From the NCBI GenBank assembly GCA_964593555.1, contig CAZQIC010000020.1:1-47115 (forward strand): a stretch of DNA of 47,115 bases. Direction: 5' to 3'. The notes under the pieces were generated by a model. It searched no databases, was not told the DNA's origin, and saw only the letters and a list, made by a program, of their open reading frames with translations. Made by a program: the position numbers and the translations under genes. How positions within the stretch are numbered: the first letter of the stretch is position 1; every line of letters begins with the position of its first letter. This document shows, in pieces, positions 1 through 8,483 of this stretch. This DNA is from CAZQIC01 sp964593555 (GTDB lineage Bacteria > Bacteroidota > Bacteroidia > JAFLBG01).

Positions 1-15
1 CAATTAGTTATATCG

Positions 16-257
16 TTATTTATTAACAATTTGATTTTTAGAACTCCCCTTAAGTCTTATAACAGGTTTAGGAAGATTATCGTAATCAAAATTATACCAA
101 TCCTTTAAAACATTATTTCCACAGCCCAAATGAATTTATCAAACTTGTGCGACTTTCCAACAAGAATTTTTGCTTTACGTTTCCAGAAGAATCTTCTTAT
201 TTCTCTATATATTTTAAAAAAAATAGGAGGAGTAACGTTTGTTATAAAAGCAGACAT
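16..257 (-). pseudogene. N-terminal remnant of a class I SAM methyltransferase, frameshifted
   Basis: Reading the minus strand from the ATG at 257 gives about 41 residues (MSAFITNVTPP... ending KSHKFDK). The frame then runs into non-homologous residues and a stop. If one A is added to the A-run at 135-137, the frame continues as KIHLGCGNNVLKDWYNFDYD, which has the motif I (hHLGCGxxxxxxW.N.D) of small Bacteroidota sugar-cluster methyltransferases. It ends at a TAA at 16-18 after only about 80 residues; intact family members are usually 180 residues or longer. This is therefore either a decayed fragment with a 1-base deletion plus truncation, or a homopolymer sequencing error combined with a genuinely short remnant. 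It lies 23 bases downstream of the aminotransferase remnant on the same strand, suggesting one decayed glycan operon. The motif is seen directly; the family assignment is from recognition only. Confidence 0.6.
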
Positions 258-280
258 GTTAATTAAAATAGTTAAGTATA

Positions 281-433
281 TTAATTAGAAACGCTTAAGT
301 AACTTTTTAACTTCTCCTCTAATTCCAGAACTAATTCTCCTCTATTAGTAAGCCATTGATTCTGATAAGCACGTTGAATTGGTGCCATATACTCTTTTAT
401 TGGAGGGATAAATGTTTTGGTTACTGGAATCAC
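281..433 (-). pseudogene. N-terminal fragment of a DegT/DnrJ/EryC1/StrS aminotransferase
   Basis: The minus strand encodes 50 residues beginning VIPVTKTFIPPIKEY and continuing with NQWLTNRGELVLELEEKL, then stops with TAA at 281-283 after YLSVSN. This matches the conserved first 50 residues of PLP-dependent sugar aminotransferases (typically MIPVTKPFLPP..., NWLTNNGPLV..ELE). These enzymes are about 360-400 residues and carry the catalytic lysine near residue 180, so this piece cannot be active. The usual ATG is GTG here, with an in-frame stop a few codons upstream. It is most simply a remnant left by deletion or recombination at the edge of a surface-sugar locus. An open frame on the opposite strand (356-544) overlaps it but has no recognisable content. 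Confidence 0.65.
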
Positions 434-627
434 ACAGCGAATCTAAGTAAAATTGGAATAAAAAGAGAAATGAAAGAATGCGTTAATCAAATACATGTAA
501 AAAGCAATAGTGGTTCTATTGTGTTTAATCTTACAAATTGCTAAAGACATAAATTTTAATTATTTTTAAGTGCCTAATCTTGGAGAAGTGGGTAAATTTC
601 TATTTAAATGTATATATGTTTGAAAGA
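434..627. other. Gap with no recognisable gene
   Basis: Between the aminotransferase remnant and the PKD-repeat gene I see only AT-rich sequence. A 62-codon open frame at 356-544 on the plus strand covers part of it, but it overlaps the aminotransferase remnant antisense, has no recognisable motif, and starts inside that remnant. Short minus-strand frames here are also interrupted. The promoter of the downstream gene presumably lies in this stretch, but I could not pick out a convincing -7/-33 pair. Confidence 0.5.
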
Positions 628-3600
628 ATGAAGATTGGAAATAATCATCTTGGCTATTTTTTATCAATTCTGTTTATTCTCTCATTATCTTTTCAGCTAA
701 GGTCTCAAACGTCTTTTCTTCCCTCCTCAATATCGGGCTTAAAATTATGGGTTACAGGGGATAGCTTGCATAAAAATGCGTCCCATTTTGTTGATACATG
801 TTATGACTTATCCGGCAATAACAATAATATTATTCAACCCGTTTCGAGTTTTCAGCCTCGTGTATTAAATTCCATTTTAAATGGCCATAAAATAATTCGC
901 TTTGATGGAGCAGATGATTATTTGAAGTTTAATGAAATAACGGACATTCGCACTGTATTTTGGATAGTGAAGGAAGATAGCCTGGCGACATCAAACTTCA
1001 GATCGCTTTTAGGACATACAACACTTTATGAATTTGTACGCGCACAAAATAAAGAAATATGGCATACTTTATCCAGCTCTTTTGTTCAATCCGGTATAAC
1101 GCGATTAAATTCTATTCAAATTGATGGAACTACAAATGTATTGCCATTAACTTATTCTATTCTAAGTTTGGTAACCACGGGGAACACAAAAGCTGATAAT
1201 TTTAGCAACGATAGAATTAGCGATAGAATATTTCAAGGAGATTTAGCGGAATTAATTATTTACAACCAAGCGTTGACACCTCTTCAGGTCGATACGATAG
1301 AAACATATTTACGAAAAAAATATACTCCTCCTGTTCAATTAGGAACTCCTGTCATTGCAGTTTGCGATACATCAATCACATTAAATGTTGGACCCTATTT
1401 TTCAAGTGTGTTATGGTCGAATGGCTCTACAGCACATTCGATAACTATTAACCAAATGGATACAATTAGTGTTGTAGCAACCGATGTTTTTGGCTCTGTT
1501 TCAAGAGATACAGCTATATTGAATGTGTTCCGGCAACCATTAACTCTTTATTCTCTACCAGATACTCTATTATGTAATGGCAGTATTGTTTGGGATCCGG
1601 GGTTAGATCCATTGGATTATAATTTTTTGTGGAGTACCGGAAGTACACAATCATCAATAATAGTTTCCAATAATAGCACTGTTTGGGTTGTTGCGTCAGA
1701 TACAAACGGATGCTTAAAATCTTCAGATACGGCAAATATTGTGTTTGATACTTACGAACAAATAGTTTCTTTAGGCAATGATACTGTCTTATGTTCAGGC
1801 AATCCTATTTATTTACATGGTGGGAACGCTCAAACAATAAGTTATTTATGGAATGATGGTAGTACTATGGACTCCTTAGCTGTAAATAATAGCGGACCGT
1901 ATTGGGTAACAGTAGGCAATGTAAATGGATGCAGCAAAAGAGATACAATTAATATAACAATTGCCGGTACCGCGCCGACGGTTAATTTTTCTGCAGGAAA
2001 TGTATGTTTTGGTTCTTCTATAGGATTCATAGATATGTCAATGCCACCCGGAGGAAATATAATAACGGATTGGGCCTGGAATTTTGGGAATTTGACAACT
2101 TCTACAAATCAAAACCCTATTTATATTTACCCGGATTCGGGAAGTTACAATGTAACACTTTCGGTTACAACAGATGTTGGATGTTCTGCTCAGCTTACAA
2201 AGCCAGTTAAAGTTTATTCATTACCGTTTGCGGAGTTCTCCATGTCGAATTCATGCAAAAATTCTTTTACTGAATTTACTGATATAAGCACTCCTACATC
2301 TTTAATTCAAAGCTGGTCTTGGAAATTTGGAGATATACCAAGCGGACCCTCGGATTCTTCTTTTTTGCAAAACCCTGAACATTTATTCAGTGACAGCGGC
2401 CTTTTTTCAATACGTTTAATTGTCCAAAATTTATATGGCTGTAAGGATACAAACATTAAAAATTTGTATGTAAATCCAATTCCCAAGGCCAATTTTGGTA
2501 ATTCTTTAGCTTGCAAAAGCAATATTGTCAACTTCAGCGACAGCTCTGTTTTACCAGCTAATACAACTCTGCAAAGTAGTTACTGGAATTTTGGAGGCTC
2601 GGATACTTCATTATTACTAAATCCCTCACATATTTTTTCATCAAATGTAAATTATCAGGTCACACATGTTATAACTGCAAGTAATGGGTGTAGTGATACG
2701 ACCGTTAAAACCATTGCCGTCCATCCCACTCCTTTTGCACAATTTACAGCGGGAAATGCTTGCGCGAGCGCCTTCACTCAGTTCAATGATATTTCTATTA
2801 TTTCAGGAGCAAGCATTACTGATTGGAAATGGACGTTTAGCGGATCTAATACTTCTTTCATTCAAAATCCTTTACATTATTTTCCTAATTCAGGAAACAA
2901 CAATATTAAATTAGTTGTTACCTCGGCAGATGGATGTAAAGATTCTCTTACGCAAACAGTCGTTGTACACGCAAACCCAATTGTTTCTTTTAGTTTGACT
3001 CCTCCGGATGGCGTTGCACCATTAAATGCTAACTTTTCAAGCACAGGCAACGGCTCCTCTTCTTTAATGTGGGATTTTGGGGATGGAAATCAAAGTACAT
3101 TAACAAATCCTTCCAATACTTATTTAAATATTGGCACTTATACAATAACCCTTATTGGATCAAACAACTTTGGATGTAGGGATACTGCATTTAACTCTTT
3201 AGAGGTTTTACCAGACATAATAGACGTTGCTATTTTTGATATTAACACCAGTTTACAAAATGATTTTTTATCCATTTCATTAACCCTTATAAACAAAGGA
3301 ACGGTTGCAGTAACTTCACTTGATTTTTATATACAATTGAATAATGGGACGTATATCAAAGAAGCATGGACCGGCCTTATTCCAAGAGGCACTGTTCAAA
3401 CATTAAACCTTTCTACTTCATTTTTCCTGGAGGATATAAAACACTTTATTTGCGTATCTGCGCTTCAACCGAATGGAATAAATGATGCTGCTCCTGCTGA
3501 TAATGAAATGTGCAAAAGCCTGGATGGAACCGCATTTGAAATTTATCCTGTATTCCCAAATCCTGCAGAAAACAATTTGACAATTCCGTTGAATTTAATA

Positions 3601-3789
3601 CAAGGTCAGAATATTGAAATAATATTATTTAACTCGATTGGACAAAAAATAAAATTGATTTACTCCGGCGAAATAAATGAAGGCCTTCAATTAATAACAA
3701 CCGACATATCCAATATCAATAAGGGAATTTATAATCTCTACATTTCCGCCGGAGACGAAACATTTATTAAAAGGTTCGTTAAAAAATAA
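628..3789 (+). CDS. Secreted multi-domain PKD-repeat protein with LamG-like N-terminus and type IX secretion sorting domain
   Basis: Chosen start is the ATG at 628, directly before a signal peptide (MKIGNNHLGYFLSILFILSLSF, cleavage near LRSQ). An in-frame ATG at 616 and a TTG at 580 are alternatives. Domains from the 628 start: a LamG/concanavalin-like module (about 30-235, with FDGADDYL and a DLAELIIYNQALT segment), three Ig-like modules built on the W-S-N/T-G-S-T pattern (about 240-445), then five or more PKD modules (about 450-860) with the FSAGNVC...W.W.FG......NP.H.F...G.Y.V.L pattern. A CARDB-like region follows (about 865-960), and the last 80 residues look like a type A C-terminal sorting domain (YPVFPNPAENNLTI ... 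GIYNLYISAGDETFIKRFVKK). The family role is a cell-surface or secreted adhesin exported by T9SS; the ligand is unknown. It converges with the next gene, only 6 bases away. Confidence 0.88.
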   Translation: MKIGNNHLGYFLSILFILSLSFQLRSQTSFLPSSISGLKLWVTGDSLHKNASHFVDTCYDLSGNNNNIIQPVSSFQPRVLNSILNGHKIIRFDGADDYLKFNEITDIRTVFWIVKEDSLATSNFRSLLGHTTLYEFVRAQNKEIWHTLSSSFVQSGITRLNSIQIDGTTNVLPLTYSILSLVTTGNTKADNFSNDRISDRIFQGDLAELIIYNQALTPLQVDTIETYLRKKYTPPVQLGTPVIAVCDTSITLNVGPYFSSVLWSNGSTAHSITINQMDTISVVATDVFGSVSRDTAILNVFRQPLTLYSLPDTLLCNGSIVWDPGLDPLDYNFLWSTGSTQSSIIVSNNSTVWVVASDTNGCLKSSDTANIVFDTYEQIVSLGNDTVLCSGNPIYLHGGNAQTISYLWNDGSTMDSLAVNNSGPYWVTVGNVNGCSKRDTINITIAGTAPTVNFSAGNVCFGSSIGFIDMSMPPGGNIITDWAWNFGNLTTSTNQNPIYIYPDSGSYNVTLSVTTDVGCSAQLTKPVKVYSLPFAEFSMSNSCKNSFTEFTDISTPTSLIQSWSWKFGDIPSGPSDSSFLQNPEHLFSDSGLFSIRLIVQNLYGCKDTNIKNLYVNPIPKANFGNSLACKSNIVNFSDSSVLPANTTLQSSYWNFGGSDTSLLLNPSHIFSSNVNYQVTHVITASNGCSDTTVKTIAVHPTPFAQFTAGNACASAFTQFNDISIISGASITDWKWTFSGSNTSFIQNPLHYFPNSGNNNIKLVVTSADGCKDSLTQTVVVHANPIVSFSLTPPDGVAPLNANFSSTGNGSSSLMWDFGDGNQSTLTNPSNTYLNIGTYTITLIGSNNFGCRDTAFNSLEVLPDIIDVAIFDINTSLQNDFLSISLTLINKGTVAVTSLDFYIQLNNGTYIKEAWTGLIPRGTVQTLNLSTSFFLEDIKHFICVSALQPNGINDAAPADNEMCKSLDGTAFEIYPVFPNPAENNLTIPLNLIQGQNIEIILFNSIGQKIKLIYSGEINEGLQLITTDISNINKGIYNLYISAGDETFIKRFVKK

Positions 3790-3795
3790 CTCTTT

Positions 3796-4779
3796 CTAAT
3801 TTTTCTTTTCTATAATGAACATAAGATCAGGAGCAAATGTGACCTTTAGTCCGACTATTTTCTGAAATTTTCCTACGAAATAAAATATATTTCTTAATGT
3901 TCTTCTTTTCCAATCCAGGATAAATGGAGATGGGTACTGATAATAATGCCCCACAAGACCTGCCCAAACCGGAACATCAATTGGCAACGGGATAATCGTT
4001 TTTTTTACTTTGAATCCCATTTGATCCACCATTTTTTTCATTGTATCAATGGAATAATGCACAACATGTTCGCATGAATCAAACAAATCATGACTCCCCT
4101 CCCGCCCCAGCATTTTTGCCAATTTCATTTTCACAACATTATAATTTCCATTTGGAACTTTTATACATAATATCCCGTCATCCTTTAATACCTTATGTGC
4201 ATGAGATAAAAGTTCTTTAGGATTTGTTACATGCTCAAAAACATCGATCATAGTAATTACATCATAACTTTTAGGTAAAAAATCAGAAGAGTTAAAATAC
4301 GAGTTAACGATTTTTAATCCGAATTTCTCTGAAGCAATTTTAGCTAGTGCGGGTGAAGGTTCTACTCCGGTAACTTCAAAACCACCTTGTTTGGCGATCC
4401 TCAAAAAGAAACCCATATTTGTCCCTATATCCAGTAAAGTGCCAGAGGGTTTTATCTTTTTAATTTCCTCCACTTCATAAAAATAATTTTTATCGCGGTG
4501 GTGAGGTTTTTTACCGTTGAATATTAATCTCGCCTCCTGTAAGTATACATCCGTATCGCCAAAATAATTTTTTTCCGCATCTTTAGCTCTGGGATTAGTA
4601 TAAATAAGATCGCAATTTTTACACCTTACTATACCTAAATTTCCGCGCTCCTTATATATATTTGTGAACTCAGCACTTGAACATAGCGGGCAAGAACAGC
4701 TTTCAACATCTGCTTCCGCATAAAAGTCCCTTTGAGTTCCACCGTGAACATAATCATCCTTTTGTAGTGTATATTGCAT
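3796..4779 (-). CDS. Class I SAM-dependent methyltransferase with N-terminal zinc ribbon
   Basis: 327 residues. The N-terminus carries two CxxC pairs (Cys30/Cys33 and Cys53/Cys56) followed by a DLIYTNPR segment, the layout of a small zinc ribbon placed before a Methyltransf_23-type domain. Motif I is LLDIGTNMGFF (about 115-125), the acidic end of strand 2 is VTGVEPS, and the post-motif DVITMIDVFEHV and LKDDGILCIKVPN segments are as expected for the fold. Such proteins commonly sit in surface-polysaccharide or natural-product loci and methylate sugars or lipids; the substrate here is unknown. It follows the polytopic membrane protein gene (30 bases between the stop of that gene and this start) and probably shares its transcript. 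Confidence 0.85.
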   Translation of the reverse strand: MQYTLQKDDYVHGGTQRDFYAEADVESCSCPLCSSAEFTNIYKERGNLGIVRCKNCDLIYTNPRAKDAEKNYFGDTDVYLQEARLIFNGKKPHHRDKNYFYEVEEIKKIKPSGTLLDIGTNMGFFLRIAKQGGFEVTGVEPSPALAKIASEKFGLKIVNSYFNSSDFLPKSYDVITMIDVFEHVTNPKELLSHAHKVLKDDGILCIKVPNGNYNVVKMKLAKMLGREGSHDLFDSCEHVVHYSIDTMKKMVDQMGFKVKKTIIPLPIDVPVWAGLVGHYYQYPSPFILDWKRRTLRNIFYFVGKFQKIVGLKVTFAPDLMFIIEKKN

Positions 4780-4809
4780 TCTTTCTATTTTTTGTAAAGA
4801 TAATATTGA

Positions 4810-6144
4810 TTACAAACCTAATTTTTTGTTGGTTTTTAATTCATAAAAATGTCTTATGATGAAAAGGCTAGCTACGAAAAAAGGAATGCATGGTATTTTT
4901 AATCTCACAAGGGAACCAAAATTAGAAGTTGCCAGCCCCACGGAGAAACCAAAAAACAAAGCAAATAATACTGAAAAAAAAAGCAATGGATTTTTAGCAA
5001 TAATGCTAACAAAACCAATCACTTTCAATTTAATAAGTAACAATAATGTTAAAAGCAAGATATATGTATTTTCCACTGCAGACAATAACATTACACCATT
5101 TTTAACGTCCCACAAATATGGTCTGAAAAAAGTGGCGGCAATGGCCAGATGTGTTTTGCTTAGGGCTCCCGTTAATGTTGGATCAACGTCTCCAATGTCA
5201 AAAGAATTACCACCATAATAGGCTTGCTTCTGATCTTTTTGAACCGCTGCCGCTTTATCTAAAACACTATCTATTTTGTATTGGCCTAATAAATCTTCCG
5301 CATTTGTTAATGCATAAAAACCTAAAGCAAATCCCGCCAAAATAAAGAAAGGCACAGCAATACTCCTGAGAATTTTACTATTGATTTTACTGGCATTACT
5401 TACAGTAAACCATGTTATTGAACCTGGCATAAGAGCGAAAAAAATATAGGGCTTTATCGCAATCAAAACATAGGAGCTGACAAGAAGGCTTACTAAATAT
5501 TTTAATGAGATTTTCTTTTGGATTGCAAAATAATAAAACGAATGTATATACCATGCCACAGCGGATAAAGTAACGGTATCTTTCATAAGGCCCGAGCCCC
5601 AAAAAACAACGGAGGGTATAAATAAAATTGAAATTGCCATCTGTTTGCTAATCAATGGAAACTCTTTACTGAATAACAAAAACATTTTCCAGATACCACT
5701 ATATGATAAAGCAGCCAAAATTATAGCAGATGAAATAAAACTTTGACCTCCAAGAAAAACTATTGGAGTTATAAATCTTGTTAAAAATGTAGAGTGGTAA
5801 TCATTCCAATAACAAGGGAAACCTGTACTCGCATCGAAATACAAATAGTTTTCATTTGTATTGCCTTGAAAAAACACTTCTATAAAATGAGTAAAATTTT
5901 TTGAGGCTAAATTAAGCAGACAGCAGGAAGAATAATAGTAGTTTAAAGTATCTCCTCCTTTATAATAAAAAAGGTAGACCAAGGTAAAACTTATTCCCCC
6001 AAGTATTTTTGCAAAAAGTCCAGGAATAAAATACTTATATTCGGGTACATTTTTAATATACTTTCTTTTAATATTATTGGCAATAAAAAAAATCACAATT
6101 AAATACAAAGGTGGGAGCAGTATATCCCAAACGGATGCATACAT
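4810..6144 (-). CDS. Polytopic inner-membrane protein, possibly EpsG/Wzy-like polysaccharide polymerase
   Basis: About 444 residues with roughly ten hydrophobic segments. The chosen start is the ATG at 6144; the frame is open three codons further to a TTG. Conserved-looking features are YYKGGDTLNYYY in a loop near residue 65-75, a PSVVFWGSGLMKDT loop near 190 and an AIKPYIFFAL segment. The arrangement (polytopic, large periplasmic loop, aromatic- and glycine-rich motifs, next to sugar genes) is what one sees in oligosaccharide polymerases and EpsG-type proteins, but I cannot confirm the family from sequence alone. It is divergent from galE across 42 bases, and the methyltransferase gene lies downstream on the same strand. 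The membrane location is well supported; the polymerase function is an inference. Confidence 0.6.
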   Translation of the reverse strand: MYASVWDILLPPLYLIVIFFIANNIKRKYIKNVPEYKYFIPGLFAKILGGISFTLVYLFYYKGGDTLNYYYSSCCLLNLASKNFTHFIEVFFQGNTNENYLYFDASTGFPCYWNDYHSTFLTRFITPIVFLGGQSFISSAIILAALSYSGIWKMFLLFSKEFPLISKQMAISILFIPSVVFWGSGLMKDTVTLSAVAWYIHSFYYFAIQKKISLKYLVSLLVSSYVLIAIKPYIFFALMPGSITWFTVSNASKINSKILRSIAVPFFILAGFALGFYALTNAEDLLGQYKIDSVLDKAAAVQKDQKQAYYGGNSFDIGDVDPTLTGALSKTHLAIAATFFRPYLWDVKNGVMLLSAVENTYILLLTLLLLIKLKVIGFVSIIAKNPLLFFSVLFALFFGFSVGLATSNFGSLVRLKIPCIPFFVASLFIIRHFYELKTNKKLGL

Positions 6145-6186
6145 ATGCAACAAATTTAAATATAATTATACTATAAGTAAGTCATT

Positions 6187-7218
6187 ATGGTTGAAGTATT
6201 AATGAAAAAGCCAATTATTCTTGTTACGGGAGGGGCTGGCTATATTGGTTCTCATACCATCATTGAGTTATTAAGTTCTGAAAAATTTGATATTATTTCC
6301 ATAGATAACTTTTTCAATTCTTCCCCGGAAACATTTGAACGGATCAATGTTATCACCGGGAAAAATATCAAAAATTACAATATTGATATATGCAATGCTT
6401 CAGAACTTGAAAAAGTATTCGATGAAAATCCTGGCATTATAGGAATTATTCACTTTGCAGCCTTAAAAGCAGTGGGCGAATCTGTTCAAAAACCAATTCT
6501 CTATTTCAAAAACAATATTAATTCACTATTGAATATTCTTGAGTGCATGCAAAAAAAACAGGTAACTAATCTCATTTTTTCATCATCATGTTCTGTTTAT
6601 GGCAGTATTGACAAATTACCCGTTAACGAATTAAGTCAACTTCATAAACCAGAATCGCCCTATGGCTTCACTAAATTAATTGGAGAAGAAATTATTGAAT
6701 CGATAATAAAAGCAAATTCCAAGCTAAAGACTATTATATTGAGATATTTTAATCCGGTAGGAGCACACATTTCAGGCTTATTGGGAGAAAATCCAAAAAA
6801 CATAAACAATCTTGTTCCTTTAATTACGCAAGTTGCAAATGGAAAAATTCCTGAATTAATTGTAAACGGCAATGATTATCCTACCAGAGACGGAACATGC
6901 ATACGTGATTATATTCATGTTAGTGACATTGCGGATGCGCATGTTAAAGCCATGGTTAATCTTTTAAATGTCAATCAAAATTATAACATCCTGAACTTAG
7001 GAAGTGGCAATGGTGTAAGTGTATTGGAAATGATTAATACTTTTGAAAAAGCCACCGGACAAAAACTTAATTATAAAATTGGCTCAAGAAGACCCGGTGA
7101 TATCGCAGCAATATACTCGGATTCCTCATTGGCAGAAAGAGAATTAGGTTGGAAACCAAAATACTCTATTGAAGACATGATGCTCAGTGCCTGGAAGTGG
7201 CAGCAAAATCAATCATGA
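6187..7218 (+). CDS. galE: UDP-glucose 4-epimerase
   Basis: 343 residues, the usual length. It is an extended short-chain dehydrogenase fold: the NAD-binding TGGAGYIGSH motif is at residues 14-23, the catalytic Ser lies in FSSSCSVYG (131-139), and the Tyr-x3-Lys pair is Tyr159/Lys163 (SPYGFTK). RYFNPVGAH and the RDYIHVSDIADAH segment are the classic substrate-binding signatures. It interconverts UDP-glucose and UDP-galactose in the cytoplasm, supplying galactose for the cell-surface glycan. An internal ATG at 6202 would remove five residues and place the Rossmann strand closer to the N-terminus; either start is plausible. It is divergent from the polytopic membrane protein gene and stands alone on its strand. 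Confidence 0.95.
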   Translation: MVEVLMKKPIILVTGGAGYIGSHTIIELLSSEKFDIISIDNFFNSSPETFERINVITGKNIKNYNIDICNASELEKVFDENPGIIGIIHFAALKAVGESVQKPILYFKNNINSLLNILECMQKKQVTNLIFSSSCSVYGSIDKLPVNELSQLHKPESPYGFTKLIGEEIIESIIKANSKLKTIILRYFNPVGAHISGLLGENPKNINNLVPLITQVANGKIPELIVNGNDYPTRDGTCIRDYIHVSDIADAHVKAMVNLLNVNQNYNILNLGSGNGVSVLEMINTFEKATGQKLNYKIGSRRPGDIAAIYSDSSLAERELGWKPKYSIEDMMLSAWKWQQNQS

Positions 7219-7290
7219 TGATATTGGGGTATTGGGAAATAGGGCGATAAGGAAATTGTCATGTGAAGTTGAATCTTATTAAACAGCTTA

Positions 7291-7764
7291 TCATTCGTGG
7301 TGATATGGAGAATTGTTAAGGATCGAAAAAGCCCTGTACACCTGCTCTGCAAGGAATAAACGTACCATTTGGTGGGAAAATGTAAGGTCCGATAAAGAAA
7401 TCTTTCCTTTTGCCTTTTTATAAACATCTTCAGAAAAACCATATGCCCCTCCTATAACTAATATTAAAGCCTTTTGCCCCTCGTTCATCTTTTTTTGAAA
7501 AAAACCTGCAAACTCCCTGGAAGTATTTTTTTTCCCTTTCTCATCCAGCAAATAGAAATTACCGCCCAACGAATCTAATTTTTCCAGCAACCTTTCCCCT
7601 TCCTTTTTTTTAAGTTCCTCCTTCGATAGGTTACCAAACTTAATAGGCGCTACAATAATCTCCTCAAGTGTTATATAGTTTTTTACTTTTTTATAATACT
7701 GCTCTATTCCCTCCTGAAGGTAACTCTCAGTTGTTTTCCCAATAAAAACCAGATATAATTTCAT
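7291..7764 (-). CDS. rlmH: 23S rRNA (pseudouridine1915-N3)-methyltransferase RlmH
   Basis: 157 residues, typical for this SPOUT-class enzyme. It starts MKLYLVFIGKT and has the LLDEKGK..TSREFA segment, the SAM-binding knot IGGAYGFSEDV, and the C-terminal signature SLSDLTFSHQMVRLFLAEQVYRA followed by the family's terminal PYHHE. It methylates pseudouridine 1915 in helix 69 of 23S rRNA within assembled 70S ribosomes. It is a single-gene unit on the minus strand between galE and the DUF4783 gene. The ATG at 7764 fits the start exactly, with no closer alternative. Confidence 0.97.
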   Translation of the reverse strand: MKLYLVFIGKTTESYLQEGIEQYYKKVKNYITLEEIIVAPIKFGNLSKEELKKKEGERLLEKLDSLGGNFYLLDEKGKKNTSREFAGFFQKKMNEGQKALILVIGGAYGFSEDVYKKAKGKISLSDLTFSHQMVRLFLAEQVYRAFSILNNSPYHHE

Positions 7765-7798
7765 GTGTAGATATTTTTATTTTTGAATGTCACATGCC

Positions 7799-7863
7799 CG
7801 CCTGCCATCGGGCAGAGAATACACCATCTCTTTTGCAGGTTTGTCCGCCTAAGGCAGATGGCA
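7799..7863. repeat. GC-rich imperfect palindromic intergenic element
   Basis: The patch contains a local hairpin (CTGCC/GGCAG with ATCG loop, 7802-7815), a second one around GCCTAAGGC (7848-7856), and a larger pairing of TGCCATC (7803-7809) with GATGGCA (7857-7863). The base composition is clearly richer in G+C than the flanks, as often seen with dispersed intergenic palindromes of Bacteroidota. Whether other copies exist in the genome cannot be told from this window. Confidence 0.45.
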
Positions 7864-7923
7864 ATTTCATTTGTTAATATTTTTGGGTAATGAAGTATAT
7901 GGCTATTTCACAATTAAAAATTA

Positions 7924-7931
7924 TAACTTTG
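7924..7931 (+). promoter_or_regulatory. Putative Bacteroidota -7 box (TAACTTTG)
   Basis: TAACTTTG is an exact match to the TAnnTTTG -7 consensus used by the Bacteroidota primary sigma factor. I see no clear TTTG -33 element at the expected distance, and the box is about 160 bases ahead of the DUF4783 gene, implying a long leader that contains the 8043-8067 inverted repeat. Confidence 0.35.
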
Positions 7932-8042
7932 TAAAAGTAAGGTTCTTTAATAAACTATAGCTGTTTGGCTTGATTATTGTGTAATTCAGCTGTTTATGAA
8001 ATAACATTTACTTAGAGCGAAACAACAAAAATAAAGATGACT

Positions 8043-8067
8043 TAATCCTCCATATGTTTTAGGATTA
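8043..8067 (+). repeat. Inverted repeat in the leader of the DUF4783 gene
   Basis: TAATCCT (8043-8049) and AGGATTA (8061-8067) form a perfect 7-base stem with an 11-base loop, 25 bases before the ATG at 8093. No T-run follows, so it is not a standard terminator. It could be an mRNA hairpin or a protein-binding site; the function is unknown. Confidence 0.35.
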
Positions 8068-8092
8068 CAAATAGAAGATAGAGAGACAACAG

Positions 8093-8479
8093 ATGAAATT
8101 TATAGCGACCATATTTTTATTTTTATTAACCAGCCTGAATGTATCCGCCGATATAAATGATGATATCGCGAATGCGATCAGGTCAGGTGATATTAAAACA
8201 TTGTCACGCTTTTTAGGTGATAATGTTGAACTTAAATTAATTGACCTGGAAGAGATATACAGCAGGGCGCAGGCCGAGGTGATCATCAAAGATTTTTTCA
8301 ACAAACACAAAGTTGAATCCTTTTTCATTTCGCACAAAAGTACACCCAAGAACGATTCTATGTATTCTATAGGTACTCTTCAAACTTCAAAAGGGAAATT
8401 CAGGACATATTTCTTTATTAAAAAACTCAATAATAAATTTGTCATACAACAATTCCGAATTGAGTCTGATAAAGAATAA
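8093..8479 (+). CDS. DUF4783 family exported protein (NTF2-like)
   Basis: 128 residues. A signal peptide (MKFIATIFLFLLTSLNVSA) precedes a compact alpha+beta domain starting with DINDDIANAIRSGDIKTLSRFL and containing DLEEIYSRAQAEVIIKDFF and GTLQTSKGKFRTYFFIKK. This is the pattern of DUF4783, a Bacteroidota family with an NTF2-like cone fold, found beside nadC in many genomes. The molecular role is unknown; the location should be periplasmic. The stop lies five bases before the nadC ATG, so the two are co-transcribed. Confidence 0.85.
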   Translation: MKFIATIFLFLLTSLNVSADINDDIANAIRSGDIKTLSRFLGDNVELKLIDLEEIYSRAQAEVIIKDFFNKHKVESFFISHKSTPKNDSMYSIGTLQTSKGKFRTYFFIKKLNNKFVIQQFRIESDKE

Positions 8480-8483
8480 CAAA

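Larger units (their letters stand above)
7765..8092. other. 328-base intergenic region with inverted repeats and a promoter-like box
   Basis: This divergent gap between rlmH and the DUF4783 gene holds no open frame that I can support. It contains a GC-rich palindromic patch (7799-7863) that contrasts with the surrounding AT-rich DNA, a TAnnTTTG box at 7924-7931, and a perfect 7-base inverted repeat at 8043-8067 close to the downstream start codon. These are listed separately. Confidence 0.5.

Noticed and set aside
356..544. 62-codon open frame on the plus strand
   Set aside because: It overlaps the DegT-like remnant antisense, contains no known motif and has no ribosome-binding context; most likely a chance frame.
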